From Lactuca virosa (lineage: Eukaryota > Streptophyta > Magnoliopsida > Asterales > Asteraceae): 64,000 nt of DNA. The position numbers and the translations under genes were made by a program. Numbering within the stretch: position 1 is the first letter of the stretch; each line of letters opens with the position of its first letter. The notes beneath the pieces are model-generated. The model had not been told where the DNA came from, did no database searches, and saw only the letters and a program-made list of their open reading frames with translations. Where the stretch lies: positions 93,369,121 to 93,433,120 of the forward strand of contig CAKMRJ010005745.1 of NCBI GenBank assembly GCA_928212115.1, written 5' to 3'. Positions 44,991 to 56,153 of the stretch are shown here, piece by piece.

Positions 44991-47096
44991 CTAACTCTGT
45001 TAAGTTCCTTATTGATGATTCTTAATACACAATGTGACTCGGTTACATTTTGGTGTTTGGCATAATCAAGCAAAGGGAAGGACACTTAAAGAAAGAGTAT
45101 GTTGAATCTGATCGCGAAGATGGATTTCAATCGCATGGTTCAAAGATCGGATTCTTGAGCTACTACTTAGGAGTTATGATAGATTGCTAGGAAATATGGA
45201 ACATCATAGTTTTCATTTAAAGCTGCATTGTAAGGAAAAAGTTTTTTCTGCATTTTATAAATAAATAAAATTTTGATTTTATTTTAGTTTATATCTCCTT
45301 GCAATGGCTTTTATGGAAAATTGATGTTTATATGTTTCTAGCAATAATGGAAATGTGAATTTGATTCTTTTATTTGGTAGTGTCTAAATTTATCAAATAA
45401 GGAAAGATTCTCATCACCCAAGGTTTCATTTGGACCGAAACTTGGAATCATGCAAGTTGTATAGTATGATGAATGAGAACTTTCAGCTTTGGAAAATTAA
45501 GACTAATTCCTTATTCACATGTATATGTGAGTCAAGTGAAGGACTAAGGGATCGAGTACATATTCTTGTGCACTGGTCAAGTCCACCACAAAAGATCGAT
45601 AAGATTATTCGTCATGATTTACTAAAGTTTAGTAAAATATGGTTATACTTACCAATTTAAGTATAATTCTGAAACATTGGAAAATTTTTCAATGTTTTGC
45701 AGGATGAATGAGAAGAATCAAATTAGGAAGAAAGATAAAAGTTTCTGAAATCTGAAAAGATGGGAGAGTACTTTAGTATCATGTTTTGTGATCATCTTAA
45801 TGATTAAGAAACCATATCACAATTGGTCCTCTAAGGACATCTTAGTGCATTCCTATGGCTAAGAAGAGGAATCAAGAATTGTTGAAATGGTTAAATCAAG
45901 AAGGTGAGTCATACTTCGTTCCAAAACAATTCTTAGAGTCATACTCCAAGATTGTAACTTGAGTGACATATCTTAAAGAAAGGTTTATAAAACTTGTCAA
46001 ATGTAAGAGTAAAATGTGTCCTACTCTTGTACATTTGAAATTTGTAAGTTGTGATGTTTTGGATAAAACAAAGACCAACTAAGGCCAATTGTGTGAAGTG
46101 TTTGTCTTGATAAAGAATCCATACTATCTCTTGAATATTTGGAAAGTGAGTCTTATATGTCAAGAGGACAGTGGGAGTCTTAAAGATCTTGAAAAAGCTT
46201 CTAGATCTAATCAAGAAGAAAAACCTATAGTTTATCACTAGCACACGACTTGAGGTTTATAACCTATCGTGTTGACATATTCCTATTTCTGTGCCCATTC
46301 CATTTAAAGTTGGCTTTGCATATGAGTTCTGAGAGTTCTCAATTGGTTGCATAACAACTTGGAAGCAATGGCAGGCCCTTGTGCTGCCAGGTGGCAAGAA
46401 GTTAAGATTGCACAAGTTCAATCCATAAGGGTTTGGGTTTGTCACTAACCTTGTCTTGTGATTATGGTTTTGACAAATTCACATGGATAGGAACATATAC
46501 ACCATAAAATCTAAATTGTCATAAGGTTTCTCTCCGATTCATGAAAATGATGGTGAGGAAACGCTTTCACTAAGTAGATTTTAAGTAGATAGCAATTGTG
46601 ATATTTGCATTCTCAAAGTCGTTAGTGGAGCGTGTGTGGTTAACCGGCACACTAACATGGACTTGTGAGAAATGGCAAAGGTCTAAACAATTGAGACTAT
46701 GATTACGGCATCCCTTTTTTATAGTTCTGTAATTGTTTAGACACACATGTGTGCTATCTAAGGAAAAGGTGTATGATTTTGATAAAGTTTTATCAAAGCA
46801 TCTCATATCAGAAATATGAACTTTGGTAAGAAGGTCAATGAAGTATTGATTTCTAGAAGTCCAGCAGATTTCTAAGTACATGTCAAAGCTAGTGGGAGCA
46901 TAAGCTTCATGCTAATAATCATCATGCAAGTGGGAGCATGATAATTATAATAAGTGTTGCAAGTTAGCAAGGTTAATTATAGAAAACAAAAGGTTTTAAT
47001 TGGGAAAAAGTTGTTTTACTATAATTAAGGGAGAGGAAATTATACTTCATTTCAATTCTAAAAGATTAGATTGAGGTTTTAATCATCTTTAGTCAA

Positions 47097-47163
<67 letters not shown>

Positions 47164-48968
47164 TTTTAATTTGGAATGGCTCAACATAAGGAAATTCTAT
47201 ATATCGGTCTACTATTTGTGTTCTAAAATTCGATTATGATTACAACATCCCTTTTCATAATCTGAATTATGAGAACTTGGCAAATAGAAATAGAAATATT
47301 ATAGCAAAAGACTGGTCTAGTATCATGTCTTTATGAATCGTGTCCCATATGCTTCGGATATAGGATCGATTGCATGTGCTATAATATTCATATGTTCTAA
47401 ATTTTTCCAAATTCCCAGAGCATTAAGAGGGAAAAAGTACTAGAACTAGATATGACTAATTTGATTAAGCAATTGTTGAGGACAATCTAAGGTTTACCAA
47501 AGATTGGTTGCTCAGGGACAGTTGGAAGTATAGTGTTAATTTTGGAAGGACCATATTGACATATTCTGAAAAGAGGCAACTCTTGTTCAGGAGTAATATT
47601 CAAAAGGGGAATATGGAAATGTTCCCATAGGTGGAAGCTATTCATTATATATGTGTAAGATTCGAAAACTTAATGCAAGAAGAATGTTCAAAGACAATGA
47701 ACTTTGAATATGAGACTTCGGTTCCATGGAGTTGATCTCCATTGGAATACTCTGTAATGTCTGTTGACAAGTCTTTGTGACTTTGTGCATAATCATTACA
47801 AGAGGACCAATGCATATAAGTTAGAATCTAACAGATTTAGGTAAATGGCAGGAATTTGGAATTCTTGCATTTACGGTAAGGATTTGGGATTGTGAAATGA
47901 GTATCACTGGAATTATGTTCAATCGATCTATTTCACAGAGTAATGATCATAGAAAAACTTAGTGTGCATACTTGGTGTATGGCATAACTAATTTTTGGAA
48001 AAACATAGTGTGCATACTTGGTGTATGGCATGACTAGTGTTTAGAAAAACATAATTTACATGCTTGGAGCATGGGACAACTATTGTTTTTAATTCAAGTA
48101 TAAAGTTGATAGTTTGAAACAATATGCAATGAATGATGGGTAATCAATATGGTGATAAATAAAAGATGTTTTATTTATATTCAGAAGTTCTGAGACCATA
48201 TTGGATTCGATTATTCTTGTGTTTCACTTTGCATGTTTTGAATTCCAGAATAACTAAGTCGCTCTTCCTGAATGACTAAGTTATTCAAACCATCCACAGT
48301 CAGTCATATGTTGGAAGTAGATATGAATCAAGACTGTCATGAAGCTGGATTGTAGATGTCCAAGGTATGGGACATAACAAGGATTGCGTAACATTCATGA
48401 GTGCTCATAAGTTCTGAGTATTGGATTCAACCCACGCTCACTGGTATCACTTCATGGAATTTATCTCGAGTGATCGTGAGACGGTAATATCATATAAGTC
48501 TTCAAACCTAGAGATATGACTTGTTGCCTATGAGTTGGTTATACATTGATTGTACGTAAACGCATTGGTAACTCGATGTCATAAAACGTGCCTTTGTGTA
48601 TGATTCAACAAGTAGTAGAACAAGCATATGAGTCGAAGTTTATCTGTTCCTTCTTGGATTAGAAGCGATATCTGGGCCCCTCGATGATTTTGTGTTGACC
48701 CATGTACCGGGCCTGGTCAGAACTAAGTTGATGTGTTCAAATAAGTTCTATGTCAAACAAATCGGAAATCGGGAAACAAACTGCTGGAAAATAAGTAAGA
48801 CATTGTTCCATGTATTTGTCCGGCTGATATCTAGAACAGAGGATTATATGATCACTTATCTTAAATGGAGTATCATTGTCATCTCAGTTCCCGCGAGACC
48901 TTGAAAGAGCTACGATTGTTGATCGGTTCCTGAAGTTATTCTTGCAGATATAGTTATTAGACTTATCC
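44991..48968 (+). other. Element C long 3' non-coding interior
   Basis: No pol domains are visible. It aligns in blocks with A and B in the opposite orientation. It includes stem-loops at 46621-46656, 46696-46725 and 47228-47266, CATAC/GTATG hairpins at 47965-48075, and an AT microsatellite at 47099-47161. Confidence 0.65.
47099..47161. repeat. (AT)n microsatellite
   Basis: About 31 AT units within the interior of element C. Confidence 0.9.
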
Positions 48969-48979
48969 AAGTGGGAGAC
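48969..48979 (+). other. Polypurine tract, element C
   Basis: AAGTGGGAGAC directly precedes the 3' LTR. Confidence 0.85.
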
Positions 48980-49741
48980 TGTTGGATTAGGTGTCTAAGT
49001 TCATAACTATTTCTGGGATGTACTTGACCCGATTAGCATGGTCCATTTGGGTTGCATGGCATCATGCATCTGGATAGACCAAAATGAGAGAAATAACACT
49101 TAAGGTTTATTAATATATTATAAGTTCTAATATATTAATAATATTATTTAATTAGTTTTGATCAAGAATTAGTTTGGAATTAATTAAGTGATCAAAAGAA
49201 GACTAATTAAATATATGGGTTGATTGTATAAATCACCCATGCTTGTATAGTGGGCTAATGCTCCATGGATTATCAAGTTGGGCTAAAACCCATAGGATGC
49301 TCCATGGTGTTTTTGAACCCATGGATCATGGAAATGAAGAGCCATGTCAAGTTAGGGTTTACATGGTGTAACCCTACTTATGACACACTATAAAAGGAAT
49401 ATGTTGTAGACCAAAATTGGCACTAGTGTGAGAATAAGAGGGCATAGCCGATTTTAGAAGTGTTCTATTTCTCTCAAGGTTATTCCAAGTGTATTTGATG
49501 TTGTGTGAGACATTTGAGGCATCACACTTGAGGTGCTAGGCTCACAAGGTTCTCAAGGAATCCAAGCAACTAAAGGTATGTATTTCTTAGTATCTTTTAT
49601 GTTTAAAAGTTCCCCATGCTTTGTTAGATAGGTTATGAACCTTGGAAAATCAATTTTGCATGTATCATAGTAAAACATAGATCCAAGGTTTCTAGGGTTG
49701 CATGTACACCTTAGGAGTGTTAGAATGCTCAAAACCTAACA
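48980..49741 (+). repeat. Element C 3' LTR
   Basis: TGTTGGATTAGG to CTCAAAACCTAACA, with a TATA box at 49389-49395. It differs from the 5' LTR at roughly 15 sites plus two short indels by eye. Confidence 0.88.
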
Positions 49742-49746
49742 CCAAA

Positions 49747-50465
49747 CTCCAAATCCAAGCTCTCCTAATGTAGATATCACGTAAAGTTGCAAAATTTACG
49801 TGCATGCAAGGTCCTATAAGGCTATTACTTCAAAACTAAGCTTCTTACAAGGTTTTTGTGCATGGAAAGTGACTAAACTGCATAAAGGAAGCAACTTTAT
49901 GTCATTTGGGACCTACAGAGGTCCAGATCTGGAACCATATCCTTGTGATAAGTCCAGATCCAAGTTTGACTCCATTTTGCACCAAGAATGGCCATTTACT
50001 TCCAAGAAAAGAGATCTAAGCAACTAGATATCAAGATCACGACTTTATACCTTAGGATGCTGGCCAATATGATGTAGATGTTGGATCTACTGTTCCTTTC
50101 CTATCTCCTTATTCTTCAAGATCTAAATTTCTTCACAATCACCCCAAAATTGCTCACAAATGCTCTTTGTTTCACTCAAGAGGGTGCAAGGTCGATCTAG
50201 GGTTTTCTCTGGCTGATAGAGTGCTAAGGGAGGCCACAAGAGGCAGGATATGTTCTTTAAATAGGGTGCAAACCCTAAAAATTAGGGTTTCTCTTTACAA
50301 CTCTTACTCGTCGAGTCGGGCCTTCCGACACGTCGAGTAGGTCTCGATCCCGCGTCCACCAATCATGCTCCTACTCGACGAGTTAAACTCCCAACTCGCC
50401 GAGTCCACGCACAAACCTTAAAACTTAATTGAATGATTTAAGTAATACCTAGAACAGGTGTTACA
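49747..50465 (-). repeat. Right piece of LTR H
   Basis: It continues LTR H after the CCAAA duplication. It contains the ACTCG-CGAGT group at 50303-50405 and ends AGGTGTTACA. The region 50258-50290 ('ttaaatagggtgcaaacccta') mirrors 20140-20170 of the left LTR. Confidence 0.75.
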
Positions 50466-50485
50466 AATCTCCCCAATTGAACTAG

Positions 50486-52672
50486 ACTTCGTCCTCGAAG
50501 TCTGCTGACCAAAATAAGTCGGGGTAGTGGTATCGCATCTCATCCTCCGGCTCTCATGTCCATTCGGAGCCCCGTCGGTGCTGCCATTGCACCTTTACCA
50601 ACTTTACTTCCTTGTTCCGAAGGACCTTGGTCTTTCTATCCAAAATCACAATAGGACTCTCAATGTAGTTCAGGCTCTCATCCACCTGAATGTCGTCCAG
50701 AGAGACGACTGTGGTCTCGTCTGTGACACACTTCCTAAGCTGTGATACATGGAAGGTGTTGTGAATCTGACTAAGCTCATCCGGCAGATCCAAGCGATAA
50801 GCCACCTTACCCACATGGGCTGTGATCCTGAACGGTCTAATATATCGGGGCCCTAGCTTGCCCCTCTTTCGAAACTTGATGACTCCCTTCCATGGCGACA
50901 CCTTTAGTAGCACAAAGTCCCCCACCTGGAACTCAAGATCCGTTCGCCGCCTGTCAGTATAACTTTTCTGACGACACTGTGCGACCCACAGCCTCTCACA
51001 CACCCGCTGAATCAATCTGGTAGTCTTGAGTACTACCTCAGTGCTCCCCATGACTCGGTGTCCAACCTCGTCCCAACAAACCGGAGTCCTGCATCTCCTA
51101 CCATATAACATCTCAAACGGAGGTTGATCGATACTAGCATGGTAACTGTTGTTGTATGAAAACTCTACTAGGGGAAGGTACGTATCCCAACTCCCTCCAA
51201 AATCCAACACACATGCTCGCAATATATATTCCAGTGACTGGATCGTCCTCTCGCTCTGGCCATCTGTCTGGGGGTGATACGCTGTACTAAAGTGCTACTG
51301 AGTGCCCAGTTCCTCTTGGAACTTCTTCTAGAACCAAGATGTAAACCGAACATCCCTGTCAGAGACTATCGGCACCGGCACCACGTGTCTAGCCACCACA
51401 TCTTGCACATAAATATCTACCAACTTCTCAGCGGTTATACTTTAAGAGATTGGAATAAAGTGGGCACTCTTCGTCAGTCTGTCTACGATCACCTATATGG
51501 CGTCCACACCCATTGCCGTCCTCGGTAACTTCGTAATGAAGTCAATAGTGATCTCTTCCCACTTCCACATGTGAATGGGTAGCGACTGAACCTTGCCATG
51601 AGGCCACTGATGCTCGGCCTTGACCTTCCTGCAGGTCAAGCTCCGCTCCACAAACCATGCGATCTCCCGCTTCACGCAGGTCCACGAGTAACTCAGTCTC
51701 AAATCTCTATACATTTTTGTAGCCCCTGGGTGTATAGAGAACTTGGACTTGTGCGCCTCCTCTAGTATCTTCTGCCTCACTCCTTCAGTCACCGGTACCC
51801 ATACCCGGCCACACTGTGTCAAAAGGCCACGACTATCCTTAACAAACAAAGGATACTGCCCCCAAATCCGCTCGATCTTCCAATTCTCCTTCTTCACCTC
51901 CTCGACCTGAGCCTCCTTGATCATATCCAACAGTGGAGAGATCACGGTCATCCTCAAGAAAACGTTCCCAATTGGGGAACCTGCCGCCTTACAGCTCAAA
52001 GCATCGGCCACCACGTTGGCCTTCTTGGGATGGTATAGGATCTCACAATCATAGTCCTTCAGCACGTCCAACCACCTCCTCCGCCGCATGTTGAGGTTCT
52101 GTTGATCCATCAAATACTTCATAGTCTTGTGGTCGGTATAGATGGTGCACCGCACTCCATACAAGTAGTGCCTCCAAATCTTAAGGGCAAACACCACTGC
52201 CCCCAATTCCAGGTCGTGAGTGGGGTAATTACCCTCATGAGGTTTCAACTGCCTCGAGGCGTAAGCTATCACATGCCCCATTTGCATCAGCACTGCACCG
52301 AACCCTGAAATCGATGCGTCACAGTACACCACCAAATCATCTAACCCCTCGGGTAGTACTAGAATCGGAGCCTCGCAAAACCTCCGTCTCAGGGTCTCAA
52401 AAGCCGACTGCTGATTCGCTGCCCATCGGAATGTCACATTCTTCTTGGTCAAGCGGGTCAAGGGCACAACAATCTTGGAGAAATCCTGGATGAATCTCCG
52501 ATAATAGCCCGCTAGACCCAAGAAACTACGGATCTCGGAAGCATTCCTCGGTACTTCCCACCGCATTACTGCCTCAACCTTGGTTGGATCAACCGAAATA
52601 CCCTCCTAGTTAATGATGTGCCCCAACAACTGTACCTCCCGTAGCCAAAAATCACACTTGGAGAAAATCTTG
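50486..52672 (-). pseudogene. Chromovirus pol (RT end, RNase H, integrase, chromodomain), truncated
   Basis: Reading leftward on the - strand, it begins in the RT connection (FSKCDFWLREVQLLG, a stop, GISVDPTKVEAVMRWEVPR). It continues SFLGLAGYYRRFIQDFSKI and RNase H (VYCDASISGFGAVLMQ, TIYTDHKTMKYLMDQ, KANVVADALS). Integrase follows with HPGATKMYRDLR, SLTCRKVKAEHQWPHGK and DFITKLPRTAMGVDAI. A disrupted stretch lies at 51223-51490. Then come YLPLVEFSYNNSYHASI, SQIHNTFHVSQLRKCV and the chromodomain. A TGA replaces the Trp codon in the chromodomain (SEWT, stop, EPEDEM). It is closely related to the left chromovirus, and its 3' LTR is H. The N-terminal half is lost at about 52672. Confidence 0.9.
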
Positions 52673-52869
52673 TCTTCTTCATACGAGCTTCGTTTTTGAC
52701 ATTCTTTATATCCACACGTAGCTATCAACTAGATCTACAAATCTCATTTAGACCCTGTTGGCTAATTTTGACTTTATGTTTAAAGTTATATTTTAACAAG
52801 CTTAGACTGTTAAATCCTGTATAAAAATTATAACTCTCTCATATAAATTTAATTCTCGAATGTCTTTAT
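52673..52869. other. Short unassigned segment between two elements
   Basis: About 200 bases that belong neither to the chromovirus pol nor to the Copia LTR. No gene is visible. Confidence 0.5.
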
Positions 52870-53698
52870 TGATGGGAATTATGCAAAACATATAATTTCC
52901 TATGTGTGCATGCAACCCTATTACTTGATCTATGTTTTCTCCAATTGAACATATAACTTTAAACAACAAATAAGAAACCCTAGGACATCTAGAATATTTT
53001 CGAAAATAGACTAATTAAGGTTAGGAGAAACATACCTTGATTGTTATTGACTAATGACAAAATCATTGTGTTGTTGAAGCCTTGAGAGAAAGCACCACTA
53101 ATGTCGTGCCTCTAGTGGTTCACATCCAACACTAGCAAAAGGAAGATGATTGAGAGATAGGAGGGAGGATTAGAAATTTGGTTATCTCTTCAAAAGAACA
53201 GGTGGACAAAATTTGTAGGGTTGAGGTTCTTTTTATAGTGAAGTCTGGAAATCCTAGATAAGCCCAAATCCAACATTATCTTAAAACCGGGTAATTATCC
53301 CCCTTCCTGATTATCCACAAGGGATAATTCTAGAAATGCTAAGGCTCCTTGAAACCGTCCAAGCCTTATGGAGGGTTCTAGAATGCCTCTTGCTCAACTA
53401 TTGAACAATTGCACTTCAGTCCCTGCACTTTTAATTAATTCTTTTAATCCTAAAATTAATTCTAATTAATTTTTGATTAAATATTAATTAAATATTACTA
53501 TTTCTAATTAACATATTATTCCCATAACATATTAACAAATTATTTATTTCAGTTTATTAATCAAATAATAAATCAACCTCTCTCTCCAAAAATCATCCTG
53601 CCCAGTTGCTAGTTTTGAGGGCAACCCAAAAGGACTATGCTACTATCAATTCAAGTATATACCAATTATAGTTATTGGCTTAGACACCTAATCCAACA
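52870..53698 (-). repeat. Element D 3' LTR
   Basis: TGATGGGAATTATGC to CACCTAATCCAACA, with a reverse TATA motif at 53231-53237 (TTTTATA). It shares end blocks with element A's LTR. Confidence 0.8.
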
Positions 53699-54567
53699 GT
53701 CTCCCACTTGGATAAGTCTAATAGTTATAATTTCCAGTATAACTTCTAAACTAATCAACAAATTTTAGCTCTTAAAAGCTGTTGTCGAACTCTGACTTAG
53801 TCAGTTACATGTATTAAGATAAGTAATCATATAATCCTCAAGTCTGCAAGATATCATTTTGATATGAGACATGGAAACGAATCAATCTCATTTTTTCCAA
53901 TATTTTGTTTCCCGATTTTTGATTTGTAATGACAAAGAACTACTAATTGAACAAATCAATTCAGTCCTGGCCAGGACCGACACTATAAGTCAACACGCAA
54001 TCATCGAGGGGCCCAAAGATATCGTTTTTTCCCATTAGGGCAAAAGGAACAAATAAAATTTTGACTTATATTCTAGCAATATTTACTCATCAAATCATGC
54101 ACAACAATACATTTTATAACATCAAGTTACTGATGCGTTTACGTATCATCAATGCACAACCAATTTGTTAACAACAACTCATATATCTTTGTTTAAAGAT
54201 TATAAGATATTATCGTCTCAAAATTACTCGTGATAAATTCCATGAAGTAATTCTCTGAGCGTGCGTTAATCCAATACTTAAATCTCCATTTCAAAGTACT
54301 CAAGAATATTACAACAACACTATTGCCATGTCCAAAACTCTTTAGACAATCTACAATCCAATTCATGATAGTCTTGATTCACTACTTACTTCCAAAATTA
54401 TGATTGGGTGTAGATGTTTAAACAATCTAATTATTTGGTAAGTAAAACATGCAAAATGAAACACAAAATAAATAATAGACAGAAGGTAGTAATCCAACTC
54501 ATAAATAAATCTCCATTATCTAACCACTACTTACTTCCAAAATTATGAGGGGATCGACATGATTCTA
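53699..54567 (-). other. Element D polypurine tract and 3' untranslated region
   Basis: It begins GTCTCCCACTT and then shares 'gctgttgtcgaactctgactt', 'tcatcgaggggcccaaagat' and other blocks with 4018-4600 and 12152-12750. No reading frame is supported. Confidence 0.75.
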
Positions 54568-55157
54568 TTATGATGATACCCTCTTCATGACGAGGTGACC
54601 TTCTTCTACCGTATGTCTAATGAAATGGTATTTTCTGTCGATATGTCTCAATCTGCCATGATCTTTTGGTTCTTTTGTTAAGGCAACCACCCTTTCATTA
54701 TCATAGAAAATCTCCATTGGATCCTTAATGGTTGGAACAACTCCAAGGTCTTCGATGAAGTTTTTCAACCAAATAGCCTCCTTTGATGCTTCGCTTGCTG
54801 CTATGTAATCTGATTCACAAGTAGAATCAGCTACCGTCTCCTGTTTGGAACTTTTCCAGGTTACCGCTCCTCCATTAAGGGTAAACACCCAACTATATTG
54901 AGAATGGAAGTTGTCTCTCTCTATCTCAAAATTGGCATCACTATACCCAGTTACTCTTAAGTTATCACTGCGACCAAGCACAAGTCCTTAGTTCTTCGCA
55001 GATACTTAAGAATATTCTTAACTGCTATCCAGTGAGCTCTACCTGTATTTCCCTGATAACGACTGACCATGCTCAAAGCAAAATCCACATCAGGGTGAGT
55101 ACATGTCATAACATACATGATAGATCCAAAAGCAGAAGCATATGGAACTCTACTCAT
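54568..55157 (-). pseudogene. Copia RNase H and RT-RNase H linker (element D)
   Basis: The linker shows YASAFGSIMYVMTCTHPDV and a YLRRTKDLCL segment. A frame change near 54960-54980 precedes RNase H with VTGYSDANFEIERDN, SKQETVADSTCESDYIAASE and HIDRKYHFIRHTVEEG. The Asp, Glu/Ser and His residues of the Copia RNase H pattern are visible. Apart from the frame break it is well kept. Confidence 0.88.
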
Positions 55158-55277
55158 TGCTGCTATCTCTGCATCAGTACTCGGGCTCTAAGTCTTACTC
55201 AGTTTGGTATTACTCTGTATAGGCAGTTCTCCTTTCTTCGAATTCTCCATACTAAAATGCTTTAGTACCTTTTCCAA

Positions 55278-56123
55278 TTATTTACTTTGACTAAGTCCAA
55301 TTAGTCTTTTACTCATGTCTCTCAAAGTCCTTATCCCCAGAATATAAGCAACTTCTCCAAGATCATTCATAACGAAACACTTTCCAAGCCAAGGCTTAAC
55401 CTCTTGCAAAGTTGGAATATCGTTTCCTTTAAGAAGTATGTCATCAACATACAATACTAGGAAGGTTACTATACTCCCACTAGCTTTGGCATATACACAA
55501 GATTCATCTTCACTTCTAGAGAAGCCAAAATCTTTGACCTTCTCGTCAAAACAAATATTCCATCTGCGAAAATCTTGTTTCAATCCATAGATTGATTTCT
55601 CAAGCTTACACACTCTATTTGGATACTTTGCATCCATAAAACCATCTGGATGACTCATGTAAACATCCTCAGCCAACTTCCCATTAAGGAAAGCGGTTTT
55701 GACATCCATCTGGCAAATTTCATAGTCATGAAACGCAGCTATCGCTAGCATTACCCTAATAGATTTTATCTTAGCTACTGGTGAGAAGGTCTCATCATAG
55801 TCAACCCCTGGGTTTTGAATAAAGCCCTTTGCAACCAATCGAGCCTTGAAGGTGTGTAACTTTTCATCCATGTCAGTCTTCTTCTTGAAGATCCATTTGC
55901 ACCCAACTATCTTGCGACGTGGTACATTATCAACCAAATTACAAACTTGGTTGTCATACATGGACTTGATCTCACTGTCCATTGCTTCTTGCCATTTGGC
56001 TGACTCAGGGCCTGCCATGGCTTCCTTGTAGTTAGCTGGTTCATCCAAATTTACTAGTGTACTATCACTGATAAATGTATCACCATATGTAGTAGTATGG
56101 AAACCAAAAAACTCAGGTGGCAT
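55278..56123 (-). pseudogene. Copia reverse transcriptase (element D)
   Basis: A continuous 281-residue stretch. Motifs are WQEAMDSEIKSMYDNQVCNL, GCKWIFKKK, FKARLVAKGF, QMDVKTAFLNGKL, SIYGLKQDFRRW and the catalytic LYVDDILL. It remains the most intact domain of the element. Confidence 0.92.
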
Positions 56124-56153
56124 TCTAACTCTACTGGAACACCTAAGAGGTAA

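Larger units (their letters stand above)
41934..49741 (+). mobile_element. Element C: gag-only LTR retrotransposon, complete
   Basis: This 7.8-kb element is inserted in LTR H with target duplication CCAAA (41929-41933 and 49742-49746). Its LTRs are 41934-42694 and 48980-49741. The primer-binding site (initiator tRNA-Met) and polypurine tract are both intact. It is the sense-oriented sister of A and B. Its LTR termini closely match B (ATTCTAACACTCCTAAGGTG block in the 3' LTR). There is a gag relic only and no pol domain. Confidence 0.88.
40732..50465 (-). mobile_element. LTR H: 3' LTR of reverse chromovirus, split by element C
   Basis: The LTR pieces are 40732-41933 and 49747-50465, about 1.9 kb in all. 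The plus-strand start is TATAATGACCCAATTTT (a degenerate TGTAATGACCC) and the end is AGGTGTTACA. It is followed by AATCTCCCCAATT (50466-50478), the polypurine tract in reverse. Both pieces carry ACTCG-CGAGT palindromes. Element C lies between with its CCAAA duplication. Confidence 0.8.

Noticed and set aside
45430..45660. 76-residue frame in element C, also open in part in A and B
   Set aside because: The translated similarity follows the nucleotide similarity, the frames break differently in each element, and no known domain is visible.
52673..52869. Continuation of chromovirus pol
   Set aside because: Homology with RT stops near 52672; no RT motif is found in any frame here.
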